Positions 7,014-14,366 of a stretch of DNA of 18,796 bases are shown here, in pieces. The stretch spans positions 1 to 18,796 of the forward strand of contig JANOEH010000231.1 in assembly GCA_031413115.1 (NCBI GenBank), written 5' to 3'. The notes under the pieces are model-generated. The model was given only the letters and a program-made list of their open reading frames with translations, was not told the DNA's origin and ran no database searches. This DNA comes from JANPEF01 sp031413115 (GTDB taxonomy: Bacteria > Eisenbacteria > RBG-16-71-46 > DASYSL01). How positions within the stretch are numbered: position 1 is the stretch's first letter; each line of letters begins with the position of its first letter. The translations under genes were made by a program, and so were the position numbers.

Positions 7014-8380
7014 CAGAAGTCTCCATTGAGCGTGACGGCTGCGCGAAACCCGTCGGTCCCCGTGGCGACCTGCAGGCGGGCGACGGCGCCCTCGCGAAGT
7101 GCGTAGCGCAGGCCTCCGCCGTAGCTCTCGTGCACGTCGGACATGCGCAGCCGGCTGGCCGACGAGGCCACCTCGCCCACCTCGGCGAGGCCCAGCGCCC
7201 AGAGCCGGTCGGCGATGAGCCAGCGGTACTCGGCGTGGGCGAGGACGAGGTGCCGGTCGACGAATCGATGGGACGAGAAGCCGGCGAAGTTGGTCAGGCC
7301 GGCCGCCTCGGGCAGGCGGTAGAACGGGATCACGGCGTCGTCGCGCACCGGATCGACGCTGTGGTGGAGGGCGCGCAGCGCGATCACCCGCCGCTTCGAG
7401 GCGACCGGAACGTAGCCGCGGGCCTCGAGCTTGAACTGCCACAGATTGAAGTCTCCACCCCCCTGGGCGTTCACCTTGCGGGCCTCGAAGCGCCCGTGGA
7501 CGCCGGAGGTGGGATCGCTTCGGTCGGCGACCAGGGCCAGGTCACCACCCAGTCCGTAGGAGAACGCTTGCGATGCATCGTCGATGCCGGGGGCCTCGGC
7601 CGGAGAGAACACCTCGAGCACACCGGGGCTCGAACCATTGTAGCCGCGGCGCGCGCTCGTGACGTCGTAGCCGCCGAGGAGCTGCAGCGAACGGCCGACG
7701 CGCCCGAGGCGCAGGGCGACGTCGGCCACGCCGACCTCGTCCAGGTAGATCGACTTGTCCGCCTTGCTCGTCGAATTGCCGACTCCATAGTAGGAGCGGA
7801 AGGGCCGGTAGTTGTAGTTGGTGATCGCCAGCACTCCCCAGCGGTCGTCGACGGTGCCCCGGCGGTATGCCAGCTGGGCCTTGCGCGAATCCCTCAGCGA
7901 CCACGAGCCGGCGGTGCTCCACTGCGTCTGGTGCGCTGGATCGAGCACCGAGACGACGCGGATACCGAACGCCGGGTCGGACTCGCCGGCGTACAGCACG
8001 GCCGGACGGATCTTGAGTCCCGGGGACTTCTGGTCGTGCAGGCTCCGCGGAACGACGCCCGCGCCGGCGACGCCCGCAATCGCCTCGGCTCCCCGGGCGA
8101 CGAGGCGCAGCGGCAGGAAGAGGATGCGAAACGGCGTGCGCAGGACCGTCTCGCCGACGGGCTCCCCGACTTCGTCGGAGACCCGGGGGCCCGGTGCGGT
8201 CGGATCGCCGTCGAACGTCCCCGGGGGCAAGGGCGCGACCCAGCCGGAGTCCCCGAAGGCGGGATTCGCCTGGGCTCGCGCTTCCACGCCGGTGCCGGCC
8301 GTGGCCAGCGCGACCAGCAGGCAGGCGACGCGACAGGGCACGTTGCTGGGAAGAGGCGGGAATTCTGTGCCGAGCCGCAT
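7013..8380 (-). CDS. Omp85/BamA-TamA-like outer-membrane barrel protein
   Basis: The 455-residue protein has an N-terminal signal region (hydrophobic stretch V-A-C-L-L-V-A-L-A-T-A-G, cleavage plausible after A-R-A-Q-A) and a long series of alternating aromatic/hydrophobic beta-strands. A block G-F-S-S-H-R-F-V-D-R-H-L-V-L-A-H-A-E-Y-R-W near residues 360-380 resembles the R-G-F/R-F and E-Y-R signature of the Omp85 surface-antigen domain, and the chain ends in Phe (L-N-G-D-F), typical of outer-membrane barrels. The N-terminal part is too short for several POTRA domains, so it is unlikely to be BamA itself; small patatin-type or stand-alone barrels look similar. ATG at 8380 follows GAGGAG with eight bases spacing (ctcctc at 8389-8394). 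It is the first gene of the operon and directly follows the predicted promoter. Whether it exports, anchors or assembles the following secreted proteins is unknown. Confidence 0.8.
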   Translation of the reverse strand: MRLGTEFPPLPSNVPCRVACLLVALATAGTGVEARAQANPAFGDSGWVAPLPPGTFDGDPTAPGPRVSDEVGEPVGETVLRTPFRILFLPLRLVARGAEAIAGVAGAGVVPRSLHDQKSPGLKIRPAVLYAGESDPAFGIRVVSVLDPAHQTQWSTAGSWSLRDSRKAQLAYRRGTVDDRWGVLAITNYNYRPFRSYYGVGNSTSKADKSIYLDEVGVADVALRLGRVGRSLQLLGGYDVTSARRGYNGSSPGVLEVFSPAEAPGIDDASQAFSYGLGGDLALVADRSDPTSGVHGRFEARKVNAQGGGDFNLWQFKLEARGYVPVASKRRVIALRALHHSVDPVRDDAVIPFYRLPEAAGLTNFAGFSSHRFVDRHLVLAHAEYRWLIADRLWALGLAEVGEVASSASRLRMSDVHESYGGGLRYALREGAVARLQVATGTDGFRAAVTLNGDF

Positions 8381-8463
8381 CCGCGGGACTCCTCATTGCA
8401 TCTTCGCAACATCGAAGGAGAGGATGGGCGCCTGCGCGCACACCGGATTCGCCATGATCAATT

Positions 8464-8486
8464 TCCGGATCCGACAAGGATCCGGA
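8464..8486. promoter_or_regulatory. perfect 9-bp inverted repeat in the divergent promoter region
   Basis: Arms tccggatcc (8464-8472) and ggatccgga (8478-8486) are separated by gacaa. The element lies about 25-50 bases downstream of the predicted start point of the minus operon, inside its leader, and upstream of the plus-strand promoter. No T-run follows on either strand, so it is an operator or leader hairpin rather than an intrinsic terminator. Confidence 0.5.
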
Positions 8487-8518
8487 CTCTCAGCGAAGCC
8501 AGCGTGGATGGCTCCATC

Positions 8519-8547
8519 ATTAGAACCCAACGCGGTGATCCTGTCAC
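8519..8547 (-). promoter_or_regulatory. sigma70-like promoter for the four-gene minus operon
   Basis: Read on the minus strand, GTGACA (8547-8542) and TCTAAT (8524-8519) are separated by exactly 17 bases; each hexamer matches the consensus at five of six positions. The start point would be near 8512, giving a leader of about 130 bases before the ATG at 8380. This is the best promoter match I found in the GC-rich part. Confidence 0.6.
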
Positions 8548-8598
8548 CCACGAATCACGCAAGCGGTCCGCGAGCAAGGACTTCCCCGGCTCGCAGGC

Positions 8599-8627
8599 TC
8601 GACGCGAACCGCCCCGGGGGCTACATT
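8599..8627 (+). promoter_or_regulatory. weaker candidate promoter for the NTT-HEAT gene
   Basis: TCGACG (8599-8604) and TACATT (8622-8627) are 17 bases apart, each matching the sigma70 consensus at four of six positions. A start point near 8634 would leave a leader of about 38 bases before ATG 8672. The two promoters do not overlap: this one lies about 50 bases from the -35 box of the minus-strand promoter. Confidence 0.35.
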
Positions 8628-8671
8628 CGGAGCGGCTTCGCCCGTGAGTGTCCCGCTTCCCCGAGGTGTCG

Positions 8672-11600
8672 ATGGCTCGCTTGCTCGTGGGTGAACGGCT
8701 CGATCGTCGCCTCGACCTTGAGTCCGGGGACCGCCTCGTGCTCGTTCTCATGGGCGGACAGATCGCGATCCTGCTCGCCGCCTACACGATCGCCAAGGTC
8801 CTGCGCGACTCGATGTTCCTCACGGCCTACGGCGCGAACGCCCTGCCCTGGGGATACGTCGCAGTGGCCGCGGTGGCGATCGGGCTGATCGCCCTCGAGT
8901 CGCGGCTCGCCCGTCGACTCCCTTCGAACCGGGTCAGCGGGCTCACGCAGTCGGCGGCGATCGCGTTGAGCGCCGCCGCGGCACTGATTTCGCCGAGCCA
9001 TCCCTCGTGGCTGCCCGCGGCGTTCTACGTGTGGACGGGCAGCCTGACCCTCCTGCTCGTCTCGCACTTCTGGATCGTGGCACTCGACGCCTGGGACAGC
9101 CAGCGGGCCCGCCGGATCTTCCCGCTGCTCACCGGGTCCGGCCTCCTTGGAGGTGTCGCCGGCGGCGTCTTTGCCGGTGTCTTCGCCGGCCGGCGCGGAG
9201 AGACGTTCCTCCTCTGGGTCCTGTGCGGGCTGCTGCTCGCCTTCCGCGTGTTGACGCTCATGCTCAGCGTGCGCCTGCCCCAGCGGCCCCTCGTCACGCA
9301 GGTCGCGGCTGGGACGTCGCAGTGGGCGGCCTTCCGCGGCTCGACGTTCCTGCGCTACCTGGCCGCCGTGCTCGGGCTCGCCGTCGTCGTTTCGACGCTC
9401 GTCGACTTCCAGTTCAAGGCGCTTGCGCAGCAGGCCTACCCGGACGCCGCGGGACTTGCCCGATTCCTCGGCGGCTTCTACGCCGGGCTCAACGTCCTCG
9501 CGCTCGTCGTCCAGTTCGGCGTCGCCGGCTGGCTCCTGCGGCGTCTCGGCATCGGGGCCGCGAGCAGCCTCCAGCCCGCGTCGATGTTCGTGATCGGGGC
9601 CGGGCTGTTCATCGCGCCGTTGTGGCCGGTGGCGCAGGCGATGCGCTGGGTCCAGGGCATCGTCTCTCAGACGCTCGGGAAGTCTTCGTCCGAGATCTAC
9701 TTCATGGCCATCCGGCCGCCGGAAAGGCGCCAGGTCAAGCCGCTCATCGACGTGGTCGTGGAGCGCGGAGCCGACGCCGTGGCGGGCATCCTGCTGCTCG
9801 TCACGTTTCAGCTGCTCGGAGTCAGCGTGCGCGTCGTCGCGGCCCTGACCGTCGTGGCTGCCCTGCTGTGGATCGCCATGCTCTACCAGCTTCATCGCCG
9901 CTACGTGCGCGCCTTTCGCGAGTTGCTGGCCGCGCCTTGGGCGGAGCCGGACAGTGCGCTCGAATCGCTGCGCGTTCCCGGCGCGATCGAGGCGCTCGCC
10001 GAAGCGATCAAGTCGGATGATCCACGCCGGGTCGCAATCGCGCTGCGCTTCGCCGCGCGCGCCGGCCGGGCGTCACTCGCCCCGGCGGTGCGCGGCGCGC
10101 TCGGTCACGAGTCGCCGCGGGTCCGTACCGAGGCCGTCCGTGGGGCGATCGCCCTCGGGCTGTCCGGGGAGGACGAGCGCATGCGCTCGTTCCTCGCGGA
10201 TCCATACGAGCCGCTGCAGCGCGCCGCACTCGAGTCGCTGCTGACGCACGGTCACGACGCCCCCGGGTTCGCACGGGAGGTGATCGAGGGCGGCGATCGC
10301 GTGCGCCGCGAGCATGCGCTCGACCTGATGGAGTTGAAGCCCGCGCTGGCGTATGGGTCGATCACGCTCGACTGGATCGACCGCAGGATCGCCGCCGGAA
10401 CGCCCGAGGAGCTGCGCGACGCCTGCCGGGGGCTCGGCCACGTGCCCGGCCCCGAGGCGCAGGAACGATTGCGCCAGCTCCTGCCGCACGCGGACCGCGA
10501 CGTACGCCGCGCCGCATTGAGGGCCCTGGCGCGCCGGCCCGCGCCGGAGTTTCTCGACGTGGCACTCGATCACCTCGACGACCAGGGGCTCCGCTCCGCG
10601 GCGCAGGATGCGGTCGTGGCCTTCGGCGAGCGTGCCGTGCCACGGCTCGCGGCGCTGGCCCGCGAGCATCCCGAGGACGAGGTGCGTTCCCACGCCACCG
10701 CTGCGCTCAGCCGGATCGGCGGCCGGAACGCTCACCGCGTGCTGATCGAACTGGCGAAGAGCAGCGATGCGGGCCTGCGCTATCACGGGCTGCGCAACCT
10801 CAACCGGATTCACGAGCGGACCGGGCGTCGGCAGATCTCGCGCCGCGACGCGCTGCGGATGTTCCTGCGCGAGATTCGCGACGACCGGATCCACAGCGAC
10901 CTCGCACTCGCCCTCCCCGCGACGGCCGACGGAGCCGTCGCACTCCTGCGCGCGTCGCACCTCGAGTCCGCCGATCGCGCCCTGGCGCGGGCCTGCCGCG
11001 CACTGGCCTGCTATCATTGGCCTCCGCCCCTGCGGGGAGCCTACGAGGGACTCCGCACGGGATCGTCCCGCGAGTCGGCGGCACGCGCGCTCGAGTACCT
11101 GGGCTCGCTGCTGCCCGGACGCTCGTTCCAGGTGGCGCGCGGCATCCTCGAGGTTGCGCCCGCGCCCCTACCCGGTGCGCCGACCGAGCACGTCGAGTTG
11201 CAGCCGCTCCTCGAGAAGGCCCTGCAGTCGGATGACCCGTGGATCCAGGCGGTGGCAGCGCGTGCCGCCGCGACCGCACCGGACGTCGCGGCTCCCGCAG
11301 CGAGCGGCGAAGACGAAAGGCCGAGGATGAACGACGTCGAACGAGTGCTGTACCTGCGCGGGATCGACGTGTTCAAGCAGGCGGGTCCGCGTCAGCTCCT
11401 CGCGCTCGCGGCGTACGTGCGCGAGGTCCCCATGTGGAAGGGCCAGGTGATCTACCAGGAGACCGACCCGGCCGACGGTCTCTACGTCGTCGTGGACGGC
11501 CGCGTGCGCCTGGCGACCGGGGACCAGGTCCTTGCCGAGATCGGCAGCGGGGAGGCCTTCGGCACGTGGGCGCTGGTCGATGACACGGCTCGCGGACAGC

Positions 11601-11914
11601 GCGCCGAGAGCCTCGAGGACGGCCTGCTGATCACGCTCGGGCGCGAAGAGTTCTACGACTTTGCATCCGGGCACACGCAGTTGCTCAAGGACCTGGTGCG
11701 CGTGCTCGCGGGGCGGCTCAAGGAGCTGGTTGTCGAGCGACCGGAGGAGGCGCGCGTCGAGGGCGAGGGCGTGGCCGCCGCGGAGGCGACGAAAGAGGAC
11801 GAAGTGCCCGAGGAGGAAGTGCCCGCGGGCGAGGCCCCGCCGGATGCGACCGCCGCTCCCGCGACGAAGCTCGAGGACGAGCTGGCCCCGAAGCCAGACG
11901 CCGTCGAGCCCTAG
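8672..11914 (+). CDS. NTT-like membrane protein fused to HEAT repeats and a cNMP-binding-like domain
   Basis: From ATG 8672 the protein has 1080 residues; this start is preferred over GTG 8648 because GAGG lies five bases before it. Residues about 20-405 form a multi-pass membrane domain of the NTT type (early helix A-Y-T-I-A-K-V-L-R-D-S-M-F-L; Q-T-L-G-K-S-S-S-E-I-Y-F near the end). About residues 425-840 are repeated Ala/Leu/Arg-rich helical pairs with R-x-x-A-x-x-A-L patterns, typical of HEAT repeats. From M886 to about 1020 there is a cyclic-nucleotide-binding-type beta-roll (L-Y-V-V-V-D-G-R-V-R-L, then G-E-A-F-G-T-W-A-L). The tail from about 1030 is acidic with Pro/Ala. In the phosphate-binding cassette the usual Glu after F-G is Thr965, so ligand binding is doubtful or altered. 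It probably acts as an inner-membrane carrier or sensor with a cytoplasmic regulatory arm. It is divergent from the minus operon, which also ends in an NTT-type carrier. Confidence 0.85.
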   Translation: MARLLVGERLDRRLDLESGDRLVLVLMGGQIAILLAAYTIAKVLRDSMFLTAYGANALPWGYVAVAAVAIGLIALESRLARRLPSNRVSGLTQSAAIALSAAAALISPSHPSWLPAAFYVWTGSLTLLLVSHFWIVALDAWDSQRARRIFPLLTGSGLLGGVAGGVFAGVFAGRRGETFLLWVLCGLLLAFRVLTLMLSVRLPQRPLVTQVAAGTSQWAAFRGSTFLRYLAAVLGLAVVVSTLVDFQFKALAQQAYPDAAGLARFLGGFYAGLNVLALVVQFGVAGWLLRRLGIGAASSLQPASMFVIGAGLFIAPLWPVAQAMRWVQGIVSQTLGKSSSEIYFMAIRPPERRQVKPLIDVVVERGADAVAGILLLVTFQLLGVSVRVVAALTVVAALLWIAMLYQLHRRYVRAFRELLAAPWAEPDSALESLRVPGAIEALAEAIKSDDPRRVAIALRFAARAGRASLAPAVRGALGHESPRVRTEAVRGAIALGLSGEDERMRSFLADPYEPLQRAALESLLTHGHDAPGFAREVIEGGDRVRREHALDLMELKPALAYGSITLDWIDRRIAAGTPEELRDACRGLGHVPGPEAQERLRQLLPHADRDVRRAALRALARRPAPEFLDVALDHLDDQGLRSAAQDAVVAFGERAVPRLAALAREHPEDEVRSHATAALSRIGGRNAHRVLIELAKSSDAGLRYHGLRNLNRIHERTGRRQISRRDALRMFLREIRDDRIHSDLALALPATADGAVALLRASHLESADRALARACRALACYHWPPPLRGAYEGLRTGSSRESAARALEYLGSLLPGRSFQVARGILEVAPAPLPGAPTEHVELQPLLEKALQSDDPWIQAVAARAAATAPDVAAPAASGEDERPRMNDVERVLYLRGIDVFKQAGPRQLLALAAYVREVPMWKGQVIYQETDPADGLYVVVDGRVRLATGDQVLAEIGSGEAFGTWALVDDTARGQRAESLEDGLLITLGREEFYDFASGHTQLLKDLVRVLAGRLKELVVERPEEARVEGEGVAAAEATKEDEVPEEEVPAGEAPPDATAAPATKLEDELAPKPDAVEP

Positions 11915-11957
11915 AAGTCCCCCCGATCAGAGGCGGACGAGGCGCGGTGTCCGGCGA

Positions 11958-12065
11958 TCACCGATCCGTCGAAGAAGTAAGACGGCGTCGCTGCGGTCGC
12001 CGGACAGGCTTGGCGACGGCAGCTACGACGACGCACGCAGCGACGAGAGCGAAGGCCGGGAGCAT
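11958..12065 (-). CDS. possible 35-residue single-helix membrane peptide
   Basis: A short frame starting at ATG 12065 reads M-L-P-A-F-A-L-V-A-A-C-V-V-V-A-A-V-A followed by a Lys/Arg-rich tail, which looks like a one-pass membrane peptide with a positive cytoplasmic end. It begins 19 bases after the stop of the epimerase gene on the same strand. There is no convincing ribosome site, and no family is recognisable. It could equally be untranslated 3' sequence. Confidence 0.2.
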   Translation of the reverse strand: MLPAFALVAACVVVAAVAKPVRRPQRRRLTSSTDR

Positions 12066-12084
12066 GCGCAGCGGGGCGGGCTCG

Positions 12085-12558
12085 CTATTCGGGCGTGACC
12101 GACGGCGGCGCATGCGGCCCGCCCTCGACGAATTCCGAGAGCACGCCGGCGGTCGAATCCGGATGCAGAAAGGCGACGAGGCAGCCATCAGCGCCCGCGC
12201 GCGGCGCGGAGTCGACCAGGCGCGCGCCCGTCGACTGCGCGTGGGCCAGTGCAGCGGCCGCGTCGTCGACGAACCACGCGAGGTGGTGCAGTCCGGGCCC
12301 GCGAGTCTTGAGGAACTTTGCCACCGGGTTCGTGGCGTCCTCGGGATCGAGCGGCTGGATCAGTTCGATCGGGACGCCGGCGCAATCGAGGAACACGACG
12401 AGCAGCCCGCGATCTGCGAGTCGCTCGCGCGAGCGGATCCTCGCGCCGAACAGCGTGGCGTACTGGGCAGCGGTCGCCTCGGCATCGGATACGGCGATCG
12501 AGACGTGGGCGAGCGCGCGGGCTGCGGCTCCAAGCGGCGGAATGGTATGCTGGGTCAT
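12085..12558 (-). CDS. mce: methylmalonyl-CoA epimerase
   Basis: The 157-residue protein is a VOC-fold (glyoxalase-like) enzyme. It interconverts (2S)- and (2R)-methylmalonyl-CoA so that propionyl-CoA-derived carbon can enter the B12-dependent mutase. The sequence shows the family layout: A-L-A-H-V-S-I-A-V-S-D near residue 17 (metal-ligand His), I-E-L-I-Q-P-L in the middle, P-G-L-H-H-L-A-W-F-V-D (second His), and F-L-H-P-D-S-T followed by L-S-E-F-V-E near the end (Glu ligand). Length is normal for the family (about 135-165). The N-terminal M-T-Q-H-T-I-P-P-L-G-A-A-A-R extension is short. Its ribosome site is weak. It lies on the same strand as the methylmalonyl-CoA mutase gene 1.8 kb upstream, but a plus-strand frame and two other genes separate them, so it is probably transcribed separately. 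The assignment is strengthened by that neighbour. Confidence 0.88.
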   Translation of the reverse strand: MTQHTIPPLGAAARALAHVSIAVSDAEATAAQYATLFGARIRSRERLADRGLLVVFLDCAGVPIELIQPLDPEDATNPVAKFLKTRGPGLHHLAWFVDDAAAALAHAQSTGARLVDSAPRAGADGCLVAFLHPDSTAGVLSEFVEGGPHAPPSVTPE

Positions 12559-12633
12559 CCATCAAGGATACGTGAGCCGGGCCGGGCGGGGAAGACGCCG
12601 CCGGATCAACCCCGTCACAATGGAGCCTCGACG

Positions 12634-12924
12634 ATGCCGCCGCCCGCAGATTCCCACGATTCCGCCGCCGAGCGGCCCGTTTCGACCGGCACCGCCGCGC
12701 TGCGCGGCATTGCAGAAAGCCTCGCCCGGATCCGGCATGCCCTCGAGCACGGCGACATCCCGGCCGCGCGGCATGCTGCGGGGCACCTGGTGCTGCACCT
12801 CGAAGCGCTTCCGGACGAGCGCGCCGCGTACGAGAAGTTGTGCGACGACGCGGACCGCGAGCTGGCCGCCGATCCCACGGCGTGGGACAGGACTTCATCC
12901 GAAACTCAGTCGCGCGGGCGGTAA
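12634..12924 (+). CDS. small hypothetical protein
   Basis: A 96-residue frame with ATG at 12634 is preceded by GGAG with eight bases spacing (12622-12625). The product is soluble and helical: about 20 disordered residues, then an Ala/His/Leu/Arg-rich region (G-I-A-E-S-L-A-R-I-R-H-A-L-E-H-G-D and H-L-V-L-H-L-E-A-L-P-D-E-R-A-A-Y-E-K-L). I do not recognise a family. It fills the only gap between the epimerase and the lipoprotein phosphatase on the other strand, is divergent from the epimerase (75 bases apart), and overlaps the 3' end of the phosphatase gene by 19 bases. The ribosome site and protein-like composition favour a real gene. Confidence 0.5.
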   Translation: MPPPADSHDSAAERPVSTGTAALRGIAESLARIRHALEHGDIPAARHAAGHLVLHLEALPDERAAYEKLCDDADRELAADPTAWDRTSSETQSRGR

Positions 12925-13481
12925 TCCCGGACGTAGTGGATGAGGTCCTTGTAGAGGTCGTTGTAGCCGAAGGCCTGCATTTCCTCGATCGCCTCGGCAT
13001 TCGTCCAGCCGTCGACCTCGATGCGGTAGATCGCCCCGAACATGCCCGTGCGATCGGCGCCGCGCGCGCAATGGAAGTACACCGGTTGCCGCGTGGAGTC
13101 GCACACGATAGAGAGGAACTGTTCGACCTGGGCATCGGTCGGCGGTGACGAGCCGAACAGGTCGCACTGGATCGGGATCTCGACCAACGGCAGGCCCGCC
13201 CGCGCGGCCGCCGCTTCCTCGTCATGATGCTGGCGAAACGTGATCACCGTCCGGAAGTCGTGTGCAGCCAGCCAGCGCAGGCCGTCGTCATCCGGCTGTC
13301 CGCCGCGCGCCACCGCCCCCGAGTCGATCCACGCGAAGCGCCGGATGTTCGACTCGGGAACCGGCAGCGCGAAGGCGTGCCCGGTCGAGCCGTACAGGAG
13401 CGTACGCGGGCCGCTGCCGCAACCGGCGAGACCCAGCGCGAACAGCAGCGCGCCGAGCGCAGCGGCCCGCCCACGCTTCAT
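12906..13481 (-). CDS. lipoprotein tyrosine/dual-specificity phosphatase family protein
   Basis: The 191-residue protein has a signal peptide with lipobox L-A-G-C (Cys21). The catalytic P-loop is V-Y-F-H-C-A-R-G-A-D-R-T-G, giving the C-x5-R signature with C138 and R144, followed by M-F-G-A-I-Y-R. An upstream block G-A-V-A-R-G-G-Q-P-D-D-D-G-L-R-W-L resembles the start of bacterial DSP-like enzymes that act on phosphotyrosine, inositol phosphates or other phosphomonoesters. A possible general-acid Asp lies in the D-L-F-G-S-S-P-P-T-D segment. It would be anchored on the periplasmic side of a membrane. Its ATG overlaps the stop of the EEP gene (ATGA), so the two are translationally coupled. The fold call is secure; the substrate is not known. 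Confidence 0.9.
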   Translation of the reverse strand: MKRGRAAALGALLFALGLAGCGSGPRTLLYGSTGHAFALPVPESNIRRFAWIDSGAVARGGQPDDDGLRWLAAHDFRTVITFRQHHDEEAAAARAGLPLVEIPIQCDLFGSSPPTDAQVEQFLSIVCDSTRQPVYFHCARGADRTGMFGAIYRIEVDGWTNAEAIEEMQAFGYNDLYKDLIHYVRDYRPRD

Positions 13482-14359
13482 CGGGAGCTCATGACGGTCG
13501 CCGGCGCGGCGAGCGAGACGCGGGTCCAGATCGGATAGTGGTCGCTCGCCACACCGTCGCCGGGGACGACACCCGCGGGCGACTCCGCATCCTCGCGCGC
13601 GGCGAGCGAGTCGCCGAGGGCGCTCCCCGTGCGGCGGCGGATGAACACGTGATCCAGGCCAAAGCCGTGGACCTCGGTCGAGCCAAGATCGCGCGTCGGG
13701 CAGGCGTAGCCGCGTTCGACGAAACGACCCGGCAGGTCCGAGTCATTGAGATCGCCGCCGATGAGTACGAGGTCGGGCTTCGTCGTCGCCGCGAAGTCCG
13801 CGATCGCGTCGACCTGGGCCCGACGGTTGTCCGGACTGACCTCGATCTGCGTCGCCAGGTGCACGCTGGCGACCGTGACCTCGCGGCCCTCGACCGAAAG
13901 CACCGCCAGCACGCCGATGCGCTGCGTCTTCCCGAAGCGTCCGCGATGCGGCAGGATCAGCTTCTTGTGGCGCAGGACGGGCCAACGCGAGAGCACGGCG
14001 TTCCCGAAGTCGCGATTGCTCGACGGGTGGCGAACGGCGGGGTAGTAGACCAGGTTCATCCCCAGCGCGCGAGCCACGCGTCGTGCCCCGATCCCGTCCA
14101 TCTCCTGCAGCAGGACGACGTCGGGTGCGGCCAGCGCGGGCGTATCCTTCAGGATCGCGATGGCGAGCGGGACTTCGCGGGCGAAACGGATGTTGTAGCT
14201 GACCACGAGCAGGGACTCGGCGGCCGCCGGCGGCGTCACGCAGCAGGACGCCTCGTATGGCTGCACGGGGTTCGTGTAGTTGAGCGGGGCGCAGCCGACC
14301 GCGCACGTCAGTGCCACGAGGGTCGCCAGGACCGCGCCACGGAGAGAGCTGCGGTGCAT
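13478..14359 (-). CDS. endonuclease/exonuclease/phosphatase (EEP) family lipoprotein
   Basis: The 293-residue protein has a signal peptide ending A-V-G-C (Cys23). The EEP motifs appear in order: V-V-S-Y-N-I-R-F, V-V-L-L-Q-E-M-D-G (metal Glu), G-N-A-V-L-S-R-W-P-V, A-S-V-H-L-A-T-Q, I-G-G-D-L-N-D (catalytic Asp and Asn), G-F-G-L-D-H-V-F, and V-A-S-D-H-Y-P-I with the final Asp-His pair. Family members cut phosphodiesters or phosphomonoesters in nucleic acids, inositol phosphates or sphingolipids. The lipid anchor places this one outside the cytoplasm, so an extracellular nuclease, phospholipase C-like or phosphatase role is more likely than DNA repair. GAGG lies five bases before ATG 14359, and the mutase stop is only seven bases upstream, so it belongs to the mutase transcript. 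Confidence 0.9.
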   Translation of the reverse strand: MHRSSLRGAVLATLVALTCAVGCAPLNYTNPVQPYEASCCVTPPAAAESLLVVSYNIRFAREVPLAIAILKDTPALAAPDVVLLQEMDGIGARRVARALGMNLVYYPAVRHPSSNRDFGNAVLSRWPVLRHKKLILPHRGRFGKTQRIGVLAVLSVEGREVTVASVHLATQIEVSPDNRRAQVDAIADFAATTKPDLVLIGGDLNDSDLPGRFVERGYACPTRDLGSTEVHGFGLDHVFIRRRTGSALGDSLAAREDAESPAGVVPGDGVASDHYPIWTRVSLAAPATVMSSR

Positions 14360-14366
14360 GCTCGCC

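Noticed and set aside
8464..8486. Intrinsic terminator
   Set aside because: The stem is good but neither strand has a T-tract after it, and it lies in a promoter region rather than after a gene.
5850..8647. Plus-strand open frames opposite the kinase-like and Omp85 genes
   Set aside because: Compositional shadows without recognisable domains; the minus-strand frames have signal peptides, ribosome sites and coupled starts.
8648..8671. GTG 8648 as start of the NTT-HEAT-cNMP gene
   Set aside because: No ribosome site at a suitable distance, whereas ATG 8672 has GAGG five bases before it.
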